Of a stretch of 64,000 nucleotides of DNA, positions 8,688 to 17,005 are shown in pieces. This DNA is from Candidatus Melainabacteria bacterium. Lineage in GTDB: Bacteria; Cyanobacteriota; Vampirovibrionia; Obscuribacterales; Obscuribacteraceae. Positions within the stretch are counted from its first letter, which is position 1. The number at the start of each line of letters is the position of its first letter. A program made the position numbers and the translations under genes. The stretch is taken from NCBI GenBank assembly GCA_003963305.1, contig RXJR01000010.1, positions 169,872 to 233,871 on the forward strand, in the 5' to 3' direction. A model generated the notes under the pieces. The model worked only from the letters and a program-made list of their open reading frames with translations. It had not been told where the DNA came from and did not search any database.

Positions 8688-8984
8688 TCATCCGAAGATG
8701 GCGACGAACAGCTTGCCCACGCCGATGATGACGAGGAAAACGGCGGCCACCCAGAGCACCGCCAGCGGTGGTCCGTAGACGCCGGCGACATAGTTGCCGG
8801 TCTGCACCGCAGCGGCACCGCTGGCCAGTCCGAGGACACCACCGAGGGTGCGGAGGATGGACTTCTCGGAACCGACTTCGGCGTTGAAGAGCTTGTAGCT
8901 CCACTTAGAGGCGAGATCGGCGGAGACGACGCCGAGGCAGACAGCCAGGGCGATGACGAGGAGCGCGAAAAGGACTGCACTCAT
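8688..8984 (-). CDS. Small membrane protein (98 aa)
   Basis: The start at 8984 is inferred from the point at which the hydrophobic sequence begins; the longer frame to 9116 encodes an Arg-rich stretch that shadows the next gene. Two to three transmembrane helices are visible: residues 4-22, a Gly/Ala-rich segment near 47-62 and 74-96. The charged loop between the first two contains K-W-S-Y-K-L-F and E-V-G-S-E-K-S. The family is not recognised. It sits in the same-strand series with the two exported paralogues upstream. Confidence 0.6.
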   Translation of the reverse strand: MSAVLFALLVIALAVCLGVVSADLASKWSYKLFNAEVGSEKSILRTLGGVLGLASGAAAVQTGNYVAGVYGPPLAVLWVAAVFLVIIGVGKLFVAIFG

Positions 8985-9012
8985 GTTGTTGAATCCTGTA
9001 GTTGGTAAGCCG

Positions 9013-9034
9013 CAGCCAGTCTCATGACTGGCTG
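9013..9034 (-). other. Perfect 8-bp intercistronic stem-loop
   Basis: CAGCCAGT pairs with ACTGGCTG around a six-base loop, 14 bases past the stop of the 418-residue gene. No T-tract is present. Confidence 0.6.
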
Positions 9035-9048
9035 AAAAGAGCGTCTTG

Positions 9049-10305
9049 TTACCGATCGGACATCGTCGACGACGGCTCCGGAATCGGAATCTCTTCATGC
9101 AACTCCGGCATGACAAGCTCGTCTGCCGGAATCTGTACGCGAATGTTGTCGGCTGCCGTGTAGTCGACCGAACGACTCGGCACCTTGCGCCCGAGCATGT
9201 CGACGTGCTTGAGGGTGCCGTCTTCTTCGCGGTAAGTGCGAATCACCTTCTCATACAAGACACCGTCGACGGTGACATTGTAGAGGGTCTCGGTGTTGAA
9301 CTTACCGTGCGACCAGACCAGCTCACGCTTGATCATGCCGCGATCGTCGACTTCAGTCACCTTCCACAGCGATCGGCCGACCGACACATCGTTGGTCCAG
9401 ATCACCTGCTCATAGAGCGGCTTGCCGGAAGCATCGAAGTAAGTCGTCGACTGCTGGTAGGAAAGCAGCTGTTGCTTGTAGAGCACTGAGCCGTCTTTCC
9501 GATATGCCGTGACCAGGGTGGCAGCGGCACTGGTTTCGCTCTCCAGGCTGACCTGAGTCGTGCCCGGGAAGTAGAACTTGACCGTGGTGCCGACCTTGCC
9601 CCAGCGCCCGATGTGCTTGACCTTGAGCGGCACCTCGTTTTCGTCGTAGGTGACCTGATCGCGCGTGCCGTCGTCCTGAAGCTGGTCTTGATAGACGAGC
9701 GAATGCCTGGCGTTGTCGAGCCAGCGCTTCTCGATGATCAGCTTGGGCTCGAAATTGTTGGCATAGGGATTGGGCTCCGTGATGCGCGACGACTGAGCCG
9801 TGTTGCCGTCGGGAAAGAGCACCATCTCCTCATAACGCCCGCTGCGAGGATCGAGCAAGTGCCCGAGCTTCTCGCGCGTGCCGTCGAGACGCCACCAGAT
9901 TTCGCTGCGTTTGGTCTTGCCGTCGGCGGAGAAAGTAATCAGCGCCTTGATGCGACGACCGGCATCGCTGGCTGAAAGCGGATAGTACTCCCTGATGAAG
10001 GTGAGCCCTTCTCCATTTTCCTGGTAGAAGACATCCTGCGTGGTGCCGTCTTTCCTTTGCAGGAAAGTTGCCGTCTTGCGACCGTCTACCATGATGTCAT
10101 AGCCGCGGTCGTTAGGATCGGCAGGCGCTCCAGTCTTGGGGTCGATCGCTCCGGAATAGAGACGCATCGGCATGCGCGACTGAGAGACCTGCAAAGCCTC
10201 CTCGAGGCTGGGAGCCTGAGGTTGCGAAGCAGGCAGCCACAGGCAAGCGACCGACAGCAAAACAAGGGCCGCACAAGCGGCCAGGAATTTCTGCAATGGT
10301 GTCAT
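9049..10305 (-). CDS. Membrane-anchored or exported beta-rich protein, paralogue of the next gene
   Basis: The ATG at 10305 follows a GGAGTGG SD. An N-terminal hydrophobic helix (residues 5-25) is a signal peptide or anchor. The remaining 390 residues alternate Y/F-rich strands and K-D-G-T or D-G-x-x turns (R-K-D-G-T-T, Y-R-K-D-G-S, F-S-A-D-G-K-T, R-E-E-D-G-T-L). This recalls YwqK/MORN-like repeat proteins. It is paralogous to the gene at 10368: both have P-S/G-S-L/V-E-E-A-L after the helix and end with an N-[IL]-R-[VL]-Q-I motif. I infer an exported repeat protein linked to the MoxR operon; no enzymatic motif is seen. Confidence 0.6.
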   Translation of the reverse strand: MTPLQKFLAACAALVLLSVACLWLPASQPQAPSLEEALQVSQSRMPMRLYSGAIDPKTGAPADPNDRGYDIMVDGRKTATFLQRKDGTTQDVFYQENGEGLTFIREYYPLSASDAGRRIKALITFSADGKTKRSEIWWRLDGTREKLGHLLDPRSGRYEEMVLFPDGNTAQSSRITEPNPYANNFEPKLIIEKRWLDNARHSLVYQDQLQDDGTRDQVTYDENEVPLKVKHIGRWGKVGTTVKFYFPGTTQVSLESETSAAATLVTAYRKDGSVLYKQQLLSYQQSTTYFDASGKPLYEQVIWTNDVSVGRSLWKVTEVDDRGMIKRELVWSHGKFNTETLYNVTVDGVLYEKVIRTYREEDGTLKHVDMLGRKVPSRSVDYTAADNIRVQIPADELVMPELHEEIPIPEPSSTMSDR

Positions 10306-10338
10306 CGTCCACTCCATGTGTTGGTTGCAATCATTCAC

Positions 10339-10368
10339 AGACGCAGCCAACACGATGTGGCTGCGTCT
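10339..10368 (-). other. Perfect 11-bp stem-loop abutting a stop codon
   Basis: AGACGCAGCCA (10339-10349) pairs perfectly with TGGCTGCGTCT (10358-10368). The outer base of the stem is the first base of the TGA stop triplet of the gene that ends at 10368. It lies between the two paralogues and has no T-tract. Confidence 0.7.
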
Positions 10369-11615
10369 CAGTGCGGACTCTGGGGCGGCGGCGCCGGCAG
10401 ATCAGAGTCGATCTGAATCTGCAAACGCAAATTCTCCGCACTCACAGGCGACGCGGTGATCTGCTCGGAGAGCTCGTGAGTCTCGAGCTTGTAGGGCGGG
10501 TACTTGACCTCATCTTTCCAGTAGCGCACTTCTTTCAGGGCGCCCCTGTCATAGTTGTAGTCCAGTTCCAGGTAATGCACACCGTCTATGGTGACATCGT
10601 ACGCCTCGATCCGGCTGATCGACGACCCGTCCGAGAAGGTGACCTGCCTGACCTTGTTGCCCTGCGCGTCGAATTCGGTGACGTAGTACATCTTGTAGGT
10701 CGACGAAGTGACAACGCCATTTTGCTTGACGTCGGAGCGGAACCAGAACTGCTCCAGTCGCTCCTTCGTGCCGGTGGCGTCGAAGTAGTGGATCTCAGTG
10801 GAGCCCGTGCTGATCTTGACGAGCGCCTCCAGCGTTCCATCTTTGCGAAAGAACTTGACGGTGTCGTTGTAGTAATCGCCGACCGCATCCAGACGCAGGG
10901 TGAGCGTGTCCGGATAGTACTTCTGGATCTTCATGCCGCTTATCGACTCGTACTTCGGCCAGAAGATCATCGTCAGCACATTCATGTGCTCGTCAAAGCG
11001 CGTGATGGTGCGCGTGTCGTCGGGGTGGTAGATGTTGCGGTAAGCAAGTGAATGCTCCACATCATCGCGCCACTGCTCGTCGCGCATCAACACTTCACCG
11101 GAGCAGCAGCCCGGGTCGGTGAACACCTGCTCGCGCAGATGCGTGCTGCCGTCGAGCGCGAAGTCGGTGATCAAGCGGGTCTTCGTAGCCGGGACATACT
11201 CAGTCGACTTGAGGAGCAACCCATTGAGTTGCAAGACCTTCTCGTCGATAAGCAGATCCTGGGCGCCGTAGAGCCGCTTAATATGGGGGCGACGCCCCGA
11301 CTCGCCAGGCTGTTCAGGGTAGTAAGACAGGCTCGACAGCTTGTCAGAGCCGCCCGGCACCATGACCACGTCCTCGGTGGACCGGTCTTTGTAGGTGATG
11401 AAAAGCTTGTGCTCGGGCGACTGCAGCTCAACTGCGCTCGATCTGGCGTCGGCAGCCGGATAAAGCCGTTGCACAAGAGGCGTCGAGTAAGCGCCGAGAG
11501 CCTCCTCAACAGAGCCTGGAGCGGAGCTTCTAAAATCGAAGATGAGAAAACCGACTAGAGACATGGTGGCTAAAACAGCCACCAGAAGCAGGCCCGCAAT
11601 TCGATCGCGTTCCAT
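10368..11615 (-). CDS. Membrane-anchored or exported beta-rich protein (paralogue)
   Basis: This 415-residue protein has an N-terminal hydrophobic helix (about 7-27) and then a long region of short strands separated by D-G-T/D-G-S turns: F-R-K-D-G-T-L, F-S-D-G-S-S, F-A-L-D-G-S-T. It shares layout and motifs with its downstream neighbour, including the Y-D-V-T-I-D-G-V-H-Y-L-E strand (N-V-T-V-D-G-V-L-Y-E-K in the paralogue). The pair looks like an ancient tandem duplication. An AGGAGG SD precedes the ATG. It has no lipobox and its function is unknown. The position behind the S41 protease suggests a substrate or partner in the envelope. Confidence 0.6.
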   Translation of the reverse strand: MERDRIAGLLLVAVLATMSLVGFLIFDFRSSAPGSVEEALGAYSTPLVQRLYPAADARSSAVELQSPEHKLFITYKDRSTEDVVMVPGGSDKLSSLSYYPEQPGESGRRPHIKRLYGAQDLLIDEKVLQLNGLLLKSTEYVPATKTRLITDFALDGSTHLREQVFTDPGCCSGEVLMRDEQWRDDVEHSLAYRNIYHPDDTRTITRFDEHMNVLTMIFWPKYESISGMKIQKYYPDTLTLRLDAVGDYYNDTVKFFRKDGTLEALVKISTGSTEIHYFDATGTKERLEQFWFRSDVKQNGVVTSSTYKMYYVTEFDAQGNKVRQVTFSDGSSISRIEAYDVTIDGVHYLELDYNYDRGALKEVRYWKDEVKYPPYKLETHELSEQITASPVSAENLRLQIQIDSDLPAPPPQSPH

Positions 11616-11650
11616 TTGAACCTCCTGATGGTTTGAGTTGAAGCCAAGGT

Positions 11651-11670
11651 GTGGTGGATTGCTCCACCAC
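11651..11670 (-). other. Perfect 8-bp intercistronic stem-loop
   Basis: GTGGTGGA pairs with TCCACCAC around a four-base loop, 15 bases after the stop of the S41 protease gene. Confidence 0.6.
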
Positions 11671-11685
11671 CCTCGCTCCTCAGAA

Positions 11686-13344
11686 CTAGCTCTTGCTGCG
11701 CCTCGTCAGCCAGACAAAGCCACCGAGAATGCTCAGCAACAGCAAACCAACCGCACCGCGGGTGATTTCACTGCGATACTGGAGCACACGGTCTTGCCAG
11801 GTGACGACCTTCACGACTTCCAGCGGACGCGGCGCCGGCGTGCCGAGGATGGACGTGTCGCCCGGGGGCAGCACGGCTACGTTGGCACCGTTGGTGCGCG
11901 TCTTGTCGACAAGCAGCTTGATTGCGTAGGCGAGCTGCGCATCGTCGGACGAACCGCGCGGCTGGTGCACGACGACATCGGGTACGACGCCGACGTTGTG
12001 CAGCCACTTGCCGCTCGGGGTGGTGTAGGCAGCGGCGGTGATGGCCAGCTCACCGCAGGTGGGCAGCGGTCGCACAGCCATCTCAACGCCCTTGCCGAAG
12101 CTGCGCTCGCCCACCAGAGTGGTGTCGGGGCGCACTTCCTGCAGGGTGCCACTGACGATCTCGGAGGCAGACGCCGACGAGCCGTTGATGAGCACCACCA
12201 TGGGCAGGTGCTTGAGCGCGTCGAGCGTGGGCAGAAGCTCGGCCGGCAGCTTGGCCTTTTCGATATCGGAGAGCGGCGGAATCGACGTTTTCGAGTCGAC
12301 GACGAAGCCCTGCTCATCGCGGCTGCGTTCGTTGAGAATGACACCGCGCTCCACCAGAGCCCGAATCAGCACCTTGGCCATGGGCACAAGCCCACCGCCG
12401 TTGTAGCGAAGGTCGAGCACGATGCCCTGCAACCCGCCCGGCGTCTTGACGTTCATGCCCACCAGGATCTGGATGAGCTTGTTGAAGCCCTGCACATCCA
12501 TGAAGGACGGCAGCTTGATGTAAGCGATGTTGTTGCTGACCAGGTCGGCCTTGGCCTGATTGGCGTCATCGGGAGGCGAATGCAGAGTGTAGGTGTTCTC
12601 CACCTGCACACCGTCTTGCAAGCTGACGATGCGAAGCTGCGCATTGTCAGCGCCTTTGAGCAGCTTCTCGGCATCCTGCTTGGACAGCCCCTTGAGGAGC
12701 GTGCCGTTGACAGAGATGATGCCGTCACCCTCGCGGATGCCCACCGACTGAGCAGTCGAGCCGGGCTGGATGGCCTCGACTTCGTAGCTGCCGTCTGTGT
12801 CGAGGCGCAGAGCGACGCCGAAATAGACAGACTTCTCGGCGACACTGATCTGAGCCGCGAGGATGGCCGCCGGGTCTTTGTAGTAAGTCCAGCGGTCGCC
12901 GACGGCAGAGGTCATGTCGGCAATGGCCGAGTTGAGGTCGCCCCAGGAGTTGATCTTGCCCTTGTACTTGGTCTTGTACGTCGCCGCCCAGGCGGTCAGC
13001 CGGGAGGGTTCGATGTAGTCGCGCGAGATCAACTGAAAGACCGAGTCGTACATGGACTCCAGCTCCTCAGGCTTGAGGGGCGCAGCCTGAGTGAGAATCT
13101 GGTTGACGATCGCCTTCGCGTCGGTGGTCTGCTTGAGCAGCTCGAAGATCGTGGGCGGGCGCGGAGAGTTGTCGACAGCGCTCTGCGGACCGGTGACGGC
13201 GGGAGCCGCAACCAGCGCCGAGGGGTCGAGAGAGAGAAGCTTGCAGTACGGGAACGGGCTGTCCATCGCCAGCACCTGACCCCCGCTGATAGACATGCCG
13301 GTGAGCACCATGGCGCCGAGCATGAGTTTCTGTACGAGTTTCAT
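11686..13344 (-). CDS. C-terminal processing protease (S41 family) with C-terminal membrane anchor
   Basis: Tail-specific proteases cut the C-termini of periplasmic proteins. The start at 13344 has an AAGGA SD and opens a signal peptide (to about residue 26). A PDZ domain spans roughly 165-260 (G-S-T-A-Q-S-V-G-I-R-E-G-D-G-I-I). The S41 core follows, with L-D-L-R-Y-N-G-G-G, the G-S-S-A-S-A-S-E nucleophile motif at about 388-395 and G-E-R-S-F-G-K-G giving the general-base Lys418. A final hydrophobic helix and R-R-S-K-S tail form a C-terminal anchor, which is not standard for the family. It directly follows the MxaA-like gene, so it may process or regulate that complex. Confidence 0.9.
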   Translation of the reverse strand: MKLVQKLMLGAMVLTGMSISGGQVLAMDSPFPYCKLLSLDPSALVAAPAVTGPQSAVDNSPRPPTIFELLKQTTDAKAIVNQILTQAAPLKPEELESMYDSVFQLISRDYIEPSRLTAWAATYKTKYKGKINSWGDLNSAIADMTSAVGDRWTYYKDPAAILAAQISVAEKSVYFGVALRLDTDGSYEVEAIQPGSTAQSVGIREGDGIISVNGTLLKGLSKQDAEKLLKGADNAQLRIVSLQDGVQVENTYTLHSPPDDANQAKADLVSNNIAYIKLPSFMDVQGFNKLIQILVGMNVKTPGGLQGIVLDLRYNGGGLVPMAKVLIRALVERGVILNERSRDEQGFVVDSKTSIPPLSDIEKAKLPAELLPTLDALKHLPMVVLINGSSASASEIVSGTLQEVRPDTTLVGERSFGKGVEMAVRPLPTCGELAITAAAYTTPSGKWLHNVGVVPDVVVHQPRGSSDDAQLAYAIKLLVDKTRTNGANVAVLPPGDTSILGTPAPRPLEVVKVVTWQDRVLQYRSEITRGAVGLLLLSILGGFVWLTRRSKS

Positions 13345-13426
13345 GATGAGAATCCTTCTTCCTGAAAGAGGTGGAATTGCAGGCACTAAAAGAGAAGCGG
13401 CGCCTTTCGACACCGCCTCTTCAGAC

Positions 13427-13444
13427 AGGAACGCAAGCGTTCCT
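13427..13444 (-). other. Perfect 8-bp stem-loop between MxaA-like gene and protease
   Basis: AGGAACGC and GCGTTCCT form a perfect inverted repeat with a two-base centre. A second, bulged stem (CGGCG/CGCCG-type, about 13390-13422) follows on the minus strand and ends in CTTTT, so part of the transcript may terminate here before the S41 gene. Confidence 0.55.
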
Positions 13445-13474
13445 CTGCGCAACCACCTCCAGGGCAGGGAGTGG

Positions 13475-14566
13475 TTACCGACGGGGAATCAGTTTCCCGA
13501 TTGACTGCATCAGCTTGTCGTGCTGAGCAGAGGTGATCGACTTGTTCGGATCGAAGAACAGAGTCTCGCGATTGAACACGTCTTGCACCGCCGCCAAATC
13601 AAGGCCGGCACGCCTGCTAAGCGACGCTAGGGTCTGGGTCGTGTCTTTACCCAGGACATCGAGGTTGTCGCGAAGCGCGTAGAAGATGCGCCGGTAATGT
13701 TCGAGCGTGAACTTGTCGCCGGCCGACTGGATCACTTCATCCAGAACCTGCCAGGTGCGCTCATTCTTCGTGAGCAGACGCTTGCGCGTCAGGCGAAGGA
13801 AGGCCAGCCACCCCAGCGCCACCACCATCGGTATCGCGAAGGGAATGCTGCCGTAAACGGCCAGCCGAGCAGCAGGCGCTTTGGGACTGAGCTTGGCGCT
13901 CAAGTCTCCCTCGAGAATCTGCGTCTGGTTCTGCGTGGCGGCGCGAGTGATGCCGACAATCATCTCCTTCGTGCTGGCGGTGCGCCAGTCGGGCTGACCA
14001 TCGGGCAAAGTGGAGACGGCATAGTTGAAGTCGGCCGAGATGCCCACCTGGGTCTTGGTGGTGGTCACGTAGGTGGTGACGAAGAACTCCACCACCACCA
14101 TCTTCTTGCCGTCGGCGCGGATGTACTCCTTGACCGAAGCCGGCACGAGCGGCTCGACATCGGAGGGCTTATCGGTGAGCACGTTCATCTTCAGGCCAGA
14201 CAGCTCGAGCTGCGGCCATTCGAGACGAGCGGGCGGCACAGGCATGGCCTTGTCACCGCTTGCCACAGGCGCAGTCGGCACCACAGACGGTGTGGTGTCG
14301 AGAGGTCCCTTGTCGTGCTCGGCCTTGTACTGGGTCTCAGACTCCAGGATGAAAACGATGCGCACCGGAATGCTGTCGCCGATCTGGTAGGCGGCGACGA
14401 GCGGTGTGCCGATATTGATGTCGATGCGACCATCTTCGATGGTCGAGTGCACCGGAGCACCGGGCTCCGGGAGGTTGGCGGCTGCCTCGTCGGCGTGTGC
14501 AGGCACAGCCGAAAGCGAGAGCATGGTCGCCAACAGAAGCGCCGGGTAGTTCAGATAGTGTTTCAT
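13475..14566 (-). CDS. MxaA/BatD-like membrane protein of the MoxR operon
   Basis: The start at 14566 has a GAGGAGAG SD and opens a signal peptide ending P-A-H-A-D. An extracytoplasmic Ig-like domain of about 200 residues contains I-G-D-S-I-P-V-R-I-V-F, as seen in BatD/MxaA proteins. A single transmembrane helix (about 238-258) is followed by a cytoplasmic tail of about 100 residues with K-F-T-L-E-H-Y-R-R-I-F-Y-A-L-R, like the C-terminal region of MxaA. Only 11 bases separate it from the DUF58 gene. I infer that it couples the cytoplasmic MoxR/vWA machine to an envelope target. Confidence 0.7.
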   Translation of the reverse strand: MKHYLNYPALLLATMLSLSAVPAHADEAAANLPEPGAPVHSTIEDGRIDINIGTPLVAAYQIGDSIPVRIVFILESETQYKAEHDKGPLDTTPSVVPTAPVASGDKAMPVPPARLEWPQLELSGLKMNVLTDKPSDVEPLVPASVKEYIRADGKKMVVVEFFVTTYVTTTKTQVGISADFNYAVSTLPDGQPDWRTASTKEMIVGITRAATQNQTQILEGDLSAKLSPKAPAARLAVYGSIPFAIPMVVALGWLAFLRLTRKRLLTKNERTWQVLDEVIQSAGDKFTLEHYRRIFYALRDNLDVLGKDTTQTLASLSRRAGLDLAAVQDVFNRETLFFDPNKSITSAQHDKLMQSIGKLIPRR

Positions 14567-14577
14567 GAGAACTCTCC

Positions 14578-15642
14578 TCAGGAGCGCAGTTTGCTGGCGA
14601 GCATGGCGAGCAAGTCCTGGACAGCTCTGTCCGACTCGTCCGTGCTCACGATGACCGGGTTGACCCCGCATTCTTGCAGGCGTTCGAGGATGTGCTCCTC
14701 GTGACGCTGCCAGTTTTCAGCGTATTCTCTGGCTGTGGTGACGGAACCGAAAAGCCGCCGCAACTGCTTCAGATACCAGCGCGGCGAGTTGTCCGGAGCG
14801 ACCCAGAATGACCTGGTCTCGCCGCGGAAATCTTCGAGCGTGTAACTCATGCCGGGCCAGGGAGCCTTCGGCAACTCACGCTCACGCCTGTCTTGAACGA
14901 AGACGCAGATGGTGTCGTGGCGGATGCCCGCGAGGCGCAGGGCTTCCCAATCGTCTTCGTTCATGTTGGCGAAGTCGGTGACAACCAGAAGCACGCTGTG
15001 GGTGCGCGAAGGCACCGTCTGCAGTGCAAGAGCGAGCCCACCTTCCTGAGAGGCAGCCTCGGAAACTTCCTGCTCGCGACCGAGCAGCCTGGCAGACCAG
15101 GAGCCGGAAGACTCAACTTCGATGAAGTCGCGGTCTTCGACGGCGCGCACAAGGGCCGGGGTGAGCAAACGAGCGGCGTTCTGCAGCTTGAACAGAGAGA
15201 CCGGCTTGTGGGTGTAAGTGACGAACGACGCCTGGTCGTTGAACTTCCTGGCAGAGAAGATGCCGCTGCCGGCGCAGGCCGCAGCCAGAATGCTTTTCAG
15301 CGTGCCCTTGGTGCCCATGTTCATCGACTTATTGACGTCGAGAAGCACGTGCATGCGGATGATGCGCGGACTCTTGTAAGTCTGCACGATCATCTGCTGG
15401 TCACCCGACTCGTCTTCCGGCTCAGCCGCAGTGGCGTTGTAGTCGATGCGACGCGGGTCGTCACCATCGGCGGGGTCATAGATCTTCTGCCCAAAGTATT
15501 GGATACCAACACCCTTGCGCTTGCTCTTGCGCAGACTCGGTGAGGTGAACACATCGCCGGAGGGCCAGCGAACATTGACGCCTTTGCCGTCAAGCATGCG
15601 CTTGATCTGCAAGACGACTTCCATGGAATCTTCTGGTAGCAT
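14578..15642 (-). CDS. DUF58 protein (MxaS-like)
   Basis: DUF58 proteins accompany MoxR ATPases and carry a vWA-like fold. The signature Y-D-P-A-D-G-D-D-P-R-R-I-D-Y-N-A-T-A is near residues 55-75. A degenerate metal-ion site reads L-L-D-V-N-K-S-M, where the usual D-x-S-x-S has Asn in place of the first Ser. The V-T-D-F strand follows at about 215. The ATG at 15642 is preferred to 15654 because GGAGAG precedes it by 4 bases. It lies between MoxR and the MxaA-like gene, the same order as mxaR-S-A. Confidence 0.8.
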   Translation of the reverse strand: MLPEDSMEVVLQIKRMLDGKGVNVRWPSGDVFTSPSLRKSKRKGVGIQYFGQKIYDPADGDDPRRIDYNATAAEPEDESGDQQMIVQTYKSPRIIRMHVLLDVNKSMNMGTKGTLKSILAAACAGSGIFSARKFNDQASFVTYTHKPVSLFKLQNAARLLTPALVRAVEDRDFIEVESSGSWSARLLGREQEVSEAASQEGGLALALQTVPSRTHSVLLVVTDFANMNEDDWEALRLAGIRHDTICVFVQDRRERELPKAPWPGMSYTLEDFRGETRSFWVAPDNSPRWYLKQLRRLFGSVTTAREYAENWQRHEEHILERLQECGVNPVIVSTDESDRAVQDLLAMLASKLRS

Positions 15643-15761
15643 AGCGCTCTCCATCAGTTCAGCGGGTTGAAGTCAAACATTCGAATGCCAACTCCAACGC
15701 CGCTAACGGCTATGGAGGCGCGGTTCAAAATACAGGCGAACAGCGCCTCACATTGGAGGGC

Positions 15762-16991
15762 TCACCCCTGGTACGCGGACCAGTCGGTGGTGTGATCCAG
15801 GTGAGTCAGAATCGCGTCGATGAAGTGGTCGACGGTGATCGGATTCTTGCCCGGCTTGTTGAGGCGCTCGACCACCTGCTCACGGGTGATCGAACCGTCG
15901 GTCGGGTAGGGGTTGATCTCCCACATGTTGTCGTCGGGCTTGCCGCCCTTGACCACACGCAGAGCCGCCTCGTCCTTCATGCGGATGCGATGACGGAAGA
16001 CGGAGTGAGCAATCGCCTTGAGGTCTTCGGGCATGACGAAGTCACGCGACGAGACGCCGTCTTCGTCTTTGCCGAAGAGGAAAGCGCGCACCCGGCAGGC
16101 GTCCTGCAGGGACATGTTGGCGCGGGGCGAGATGCCCGACTCGACTGCATCGAGAATCGGGCGGATGGCCGGATTCTTGCGATAGAGGTCGATGAACTCG
16201 GGTGAGCCGGGGCGGGTGGCCCGCACCACCGACGCCGCGTACTCGATGAACGGTTCGGCGACGCGCATGTTCTCGCGCACATACTGCCGCGTCTCGAGAA
16301 TCTCGTCGAGCGTGATCACGGGCTTGATCTCGTCGAGAATCTCGCGCCGAGCCAGATGCGGGTTGCGCATCAGGTGCAGCTCGTCCTTGCGCGACGGATA
16401 GTCGTAGATGACCTTGTAGAGGAACCGGTCATGCTGCGCTTCCGGCAACGGGTTGGTGCCCTCCTGCTCGATCGGATTCTGCGTGCACATGAAGACGTTG
16501 ACCTTGGGCAGGTAGCGGGTCGACTCTTCGGCGCTGAGGCTGGAGGCGGGCAGCTTGACGCGCCCTTCCGACATCGGCGAGAGCATCGCCGACTGGGTGT
16601 GCGTGGCGGCCCGGTTGATCTCGTCGCCGAGAATCCAGTTGGAATCGGCCATGTCGCCGAAGGCCGCCTTCCAGGAGCCGACCATCTGTCCCGTTGCCGG
16701 GTCGAGCTCCTTGTGGAAGTAGGCACTGCCGGTGATGTCCTTCGGCATCATATCGGAGGTGAACTGAATGACGGTGGACTTGCCGCGCATCAGGCGCGAA
16801 ATCACTTCCACCGAGCGCGTCTTGGCAGTGCCGGGCACGCCTTCGGCGAGGAAGTGGCAGATGCCGCCCTGAATCGCCGACGAGATCATGAGCTTGCCCA
16901 CATAGGACATGCCGACCACGTACTTGTCGAACTCGGCGGTGACGGCGAGGCACTTGGCGCGGAGTTCCGCGGCACGATCTTTGTTAGACAT
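15762..16991 (-). CDS. moxR: MoxR-family AAA+ ATPase
   Basis: MoxR ATPases act as chaperones that activate or mature protein complexes together with vWA proteins. Walker A is G-V-P-G-T-A-K-T at residues 51-58 and Walker B is W-I-L-G-D-E-I-N-R-A. F-M-C-T-Q-N-P-I-E-Q-E-G-T-N-P-L-P-E-A-Q-x-D-R-F is the sensor-1/arginine-finger region typical of MoxR. The start at 16991 is placed nine bases after AGGAAGG; the ATG at 17000 is too close to it. Gaps to its neighbours are 14 bases upstream and about 120 downstream. At about 409 residues it is longer than typical MoxR (about 320-350), the extra part being in the C-terminal third. Confidence 0.92.
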   Translation of the reverse strand: MSNKDRAAELRAKCLAVTAEFDKYVVGMSYVGKLMISSAIQGGICHFLAEGVPGTAKTRSVEVISRLMRGKSTVIQFTSDMMPKDITGSAYFHKELDPATGQMVGSWKAAFGDMADSNWILGDEINRAATHTQSAMLSPMSEGRVKLPASSLSAEESTRYLPKVNVFMCTQNPIEQEGTNPLPEAQHDRFLYKVIYDYPSRKDELHLMRNPHLARREILDEIKPVITLDEILETRQYVRENMRVAEPFIEYAASVVRATRPGSPEFIDLYRKNPAIRPILDAVESGISPRANMSLQDACRVRAFLFGKDEDGVSSRDFVMPEDLKAIAHSVFRHRIRMKDEAALRVVKGGKPDDNMWEINPYPTDGSITREQVVERLNKPGKNPITVDHFIDAILTHLDHTTDWSAYQG

Positions 16992-17005
16992 GATAGTCAT
17001 CCTTC

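Noticed and set aside
11638..13365. 575-codon open frame opposite the S41 protease
   Set aside because: Shadow of a confident gene; no motif or SD supports it.
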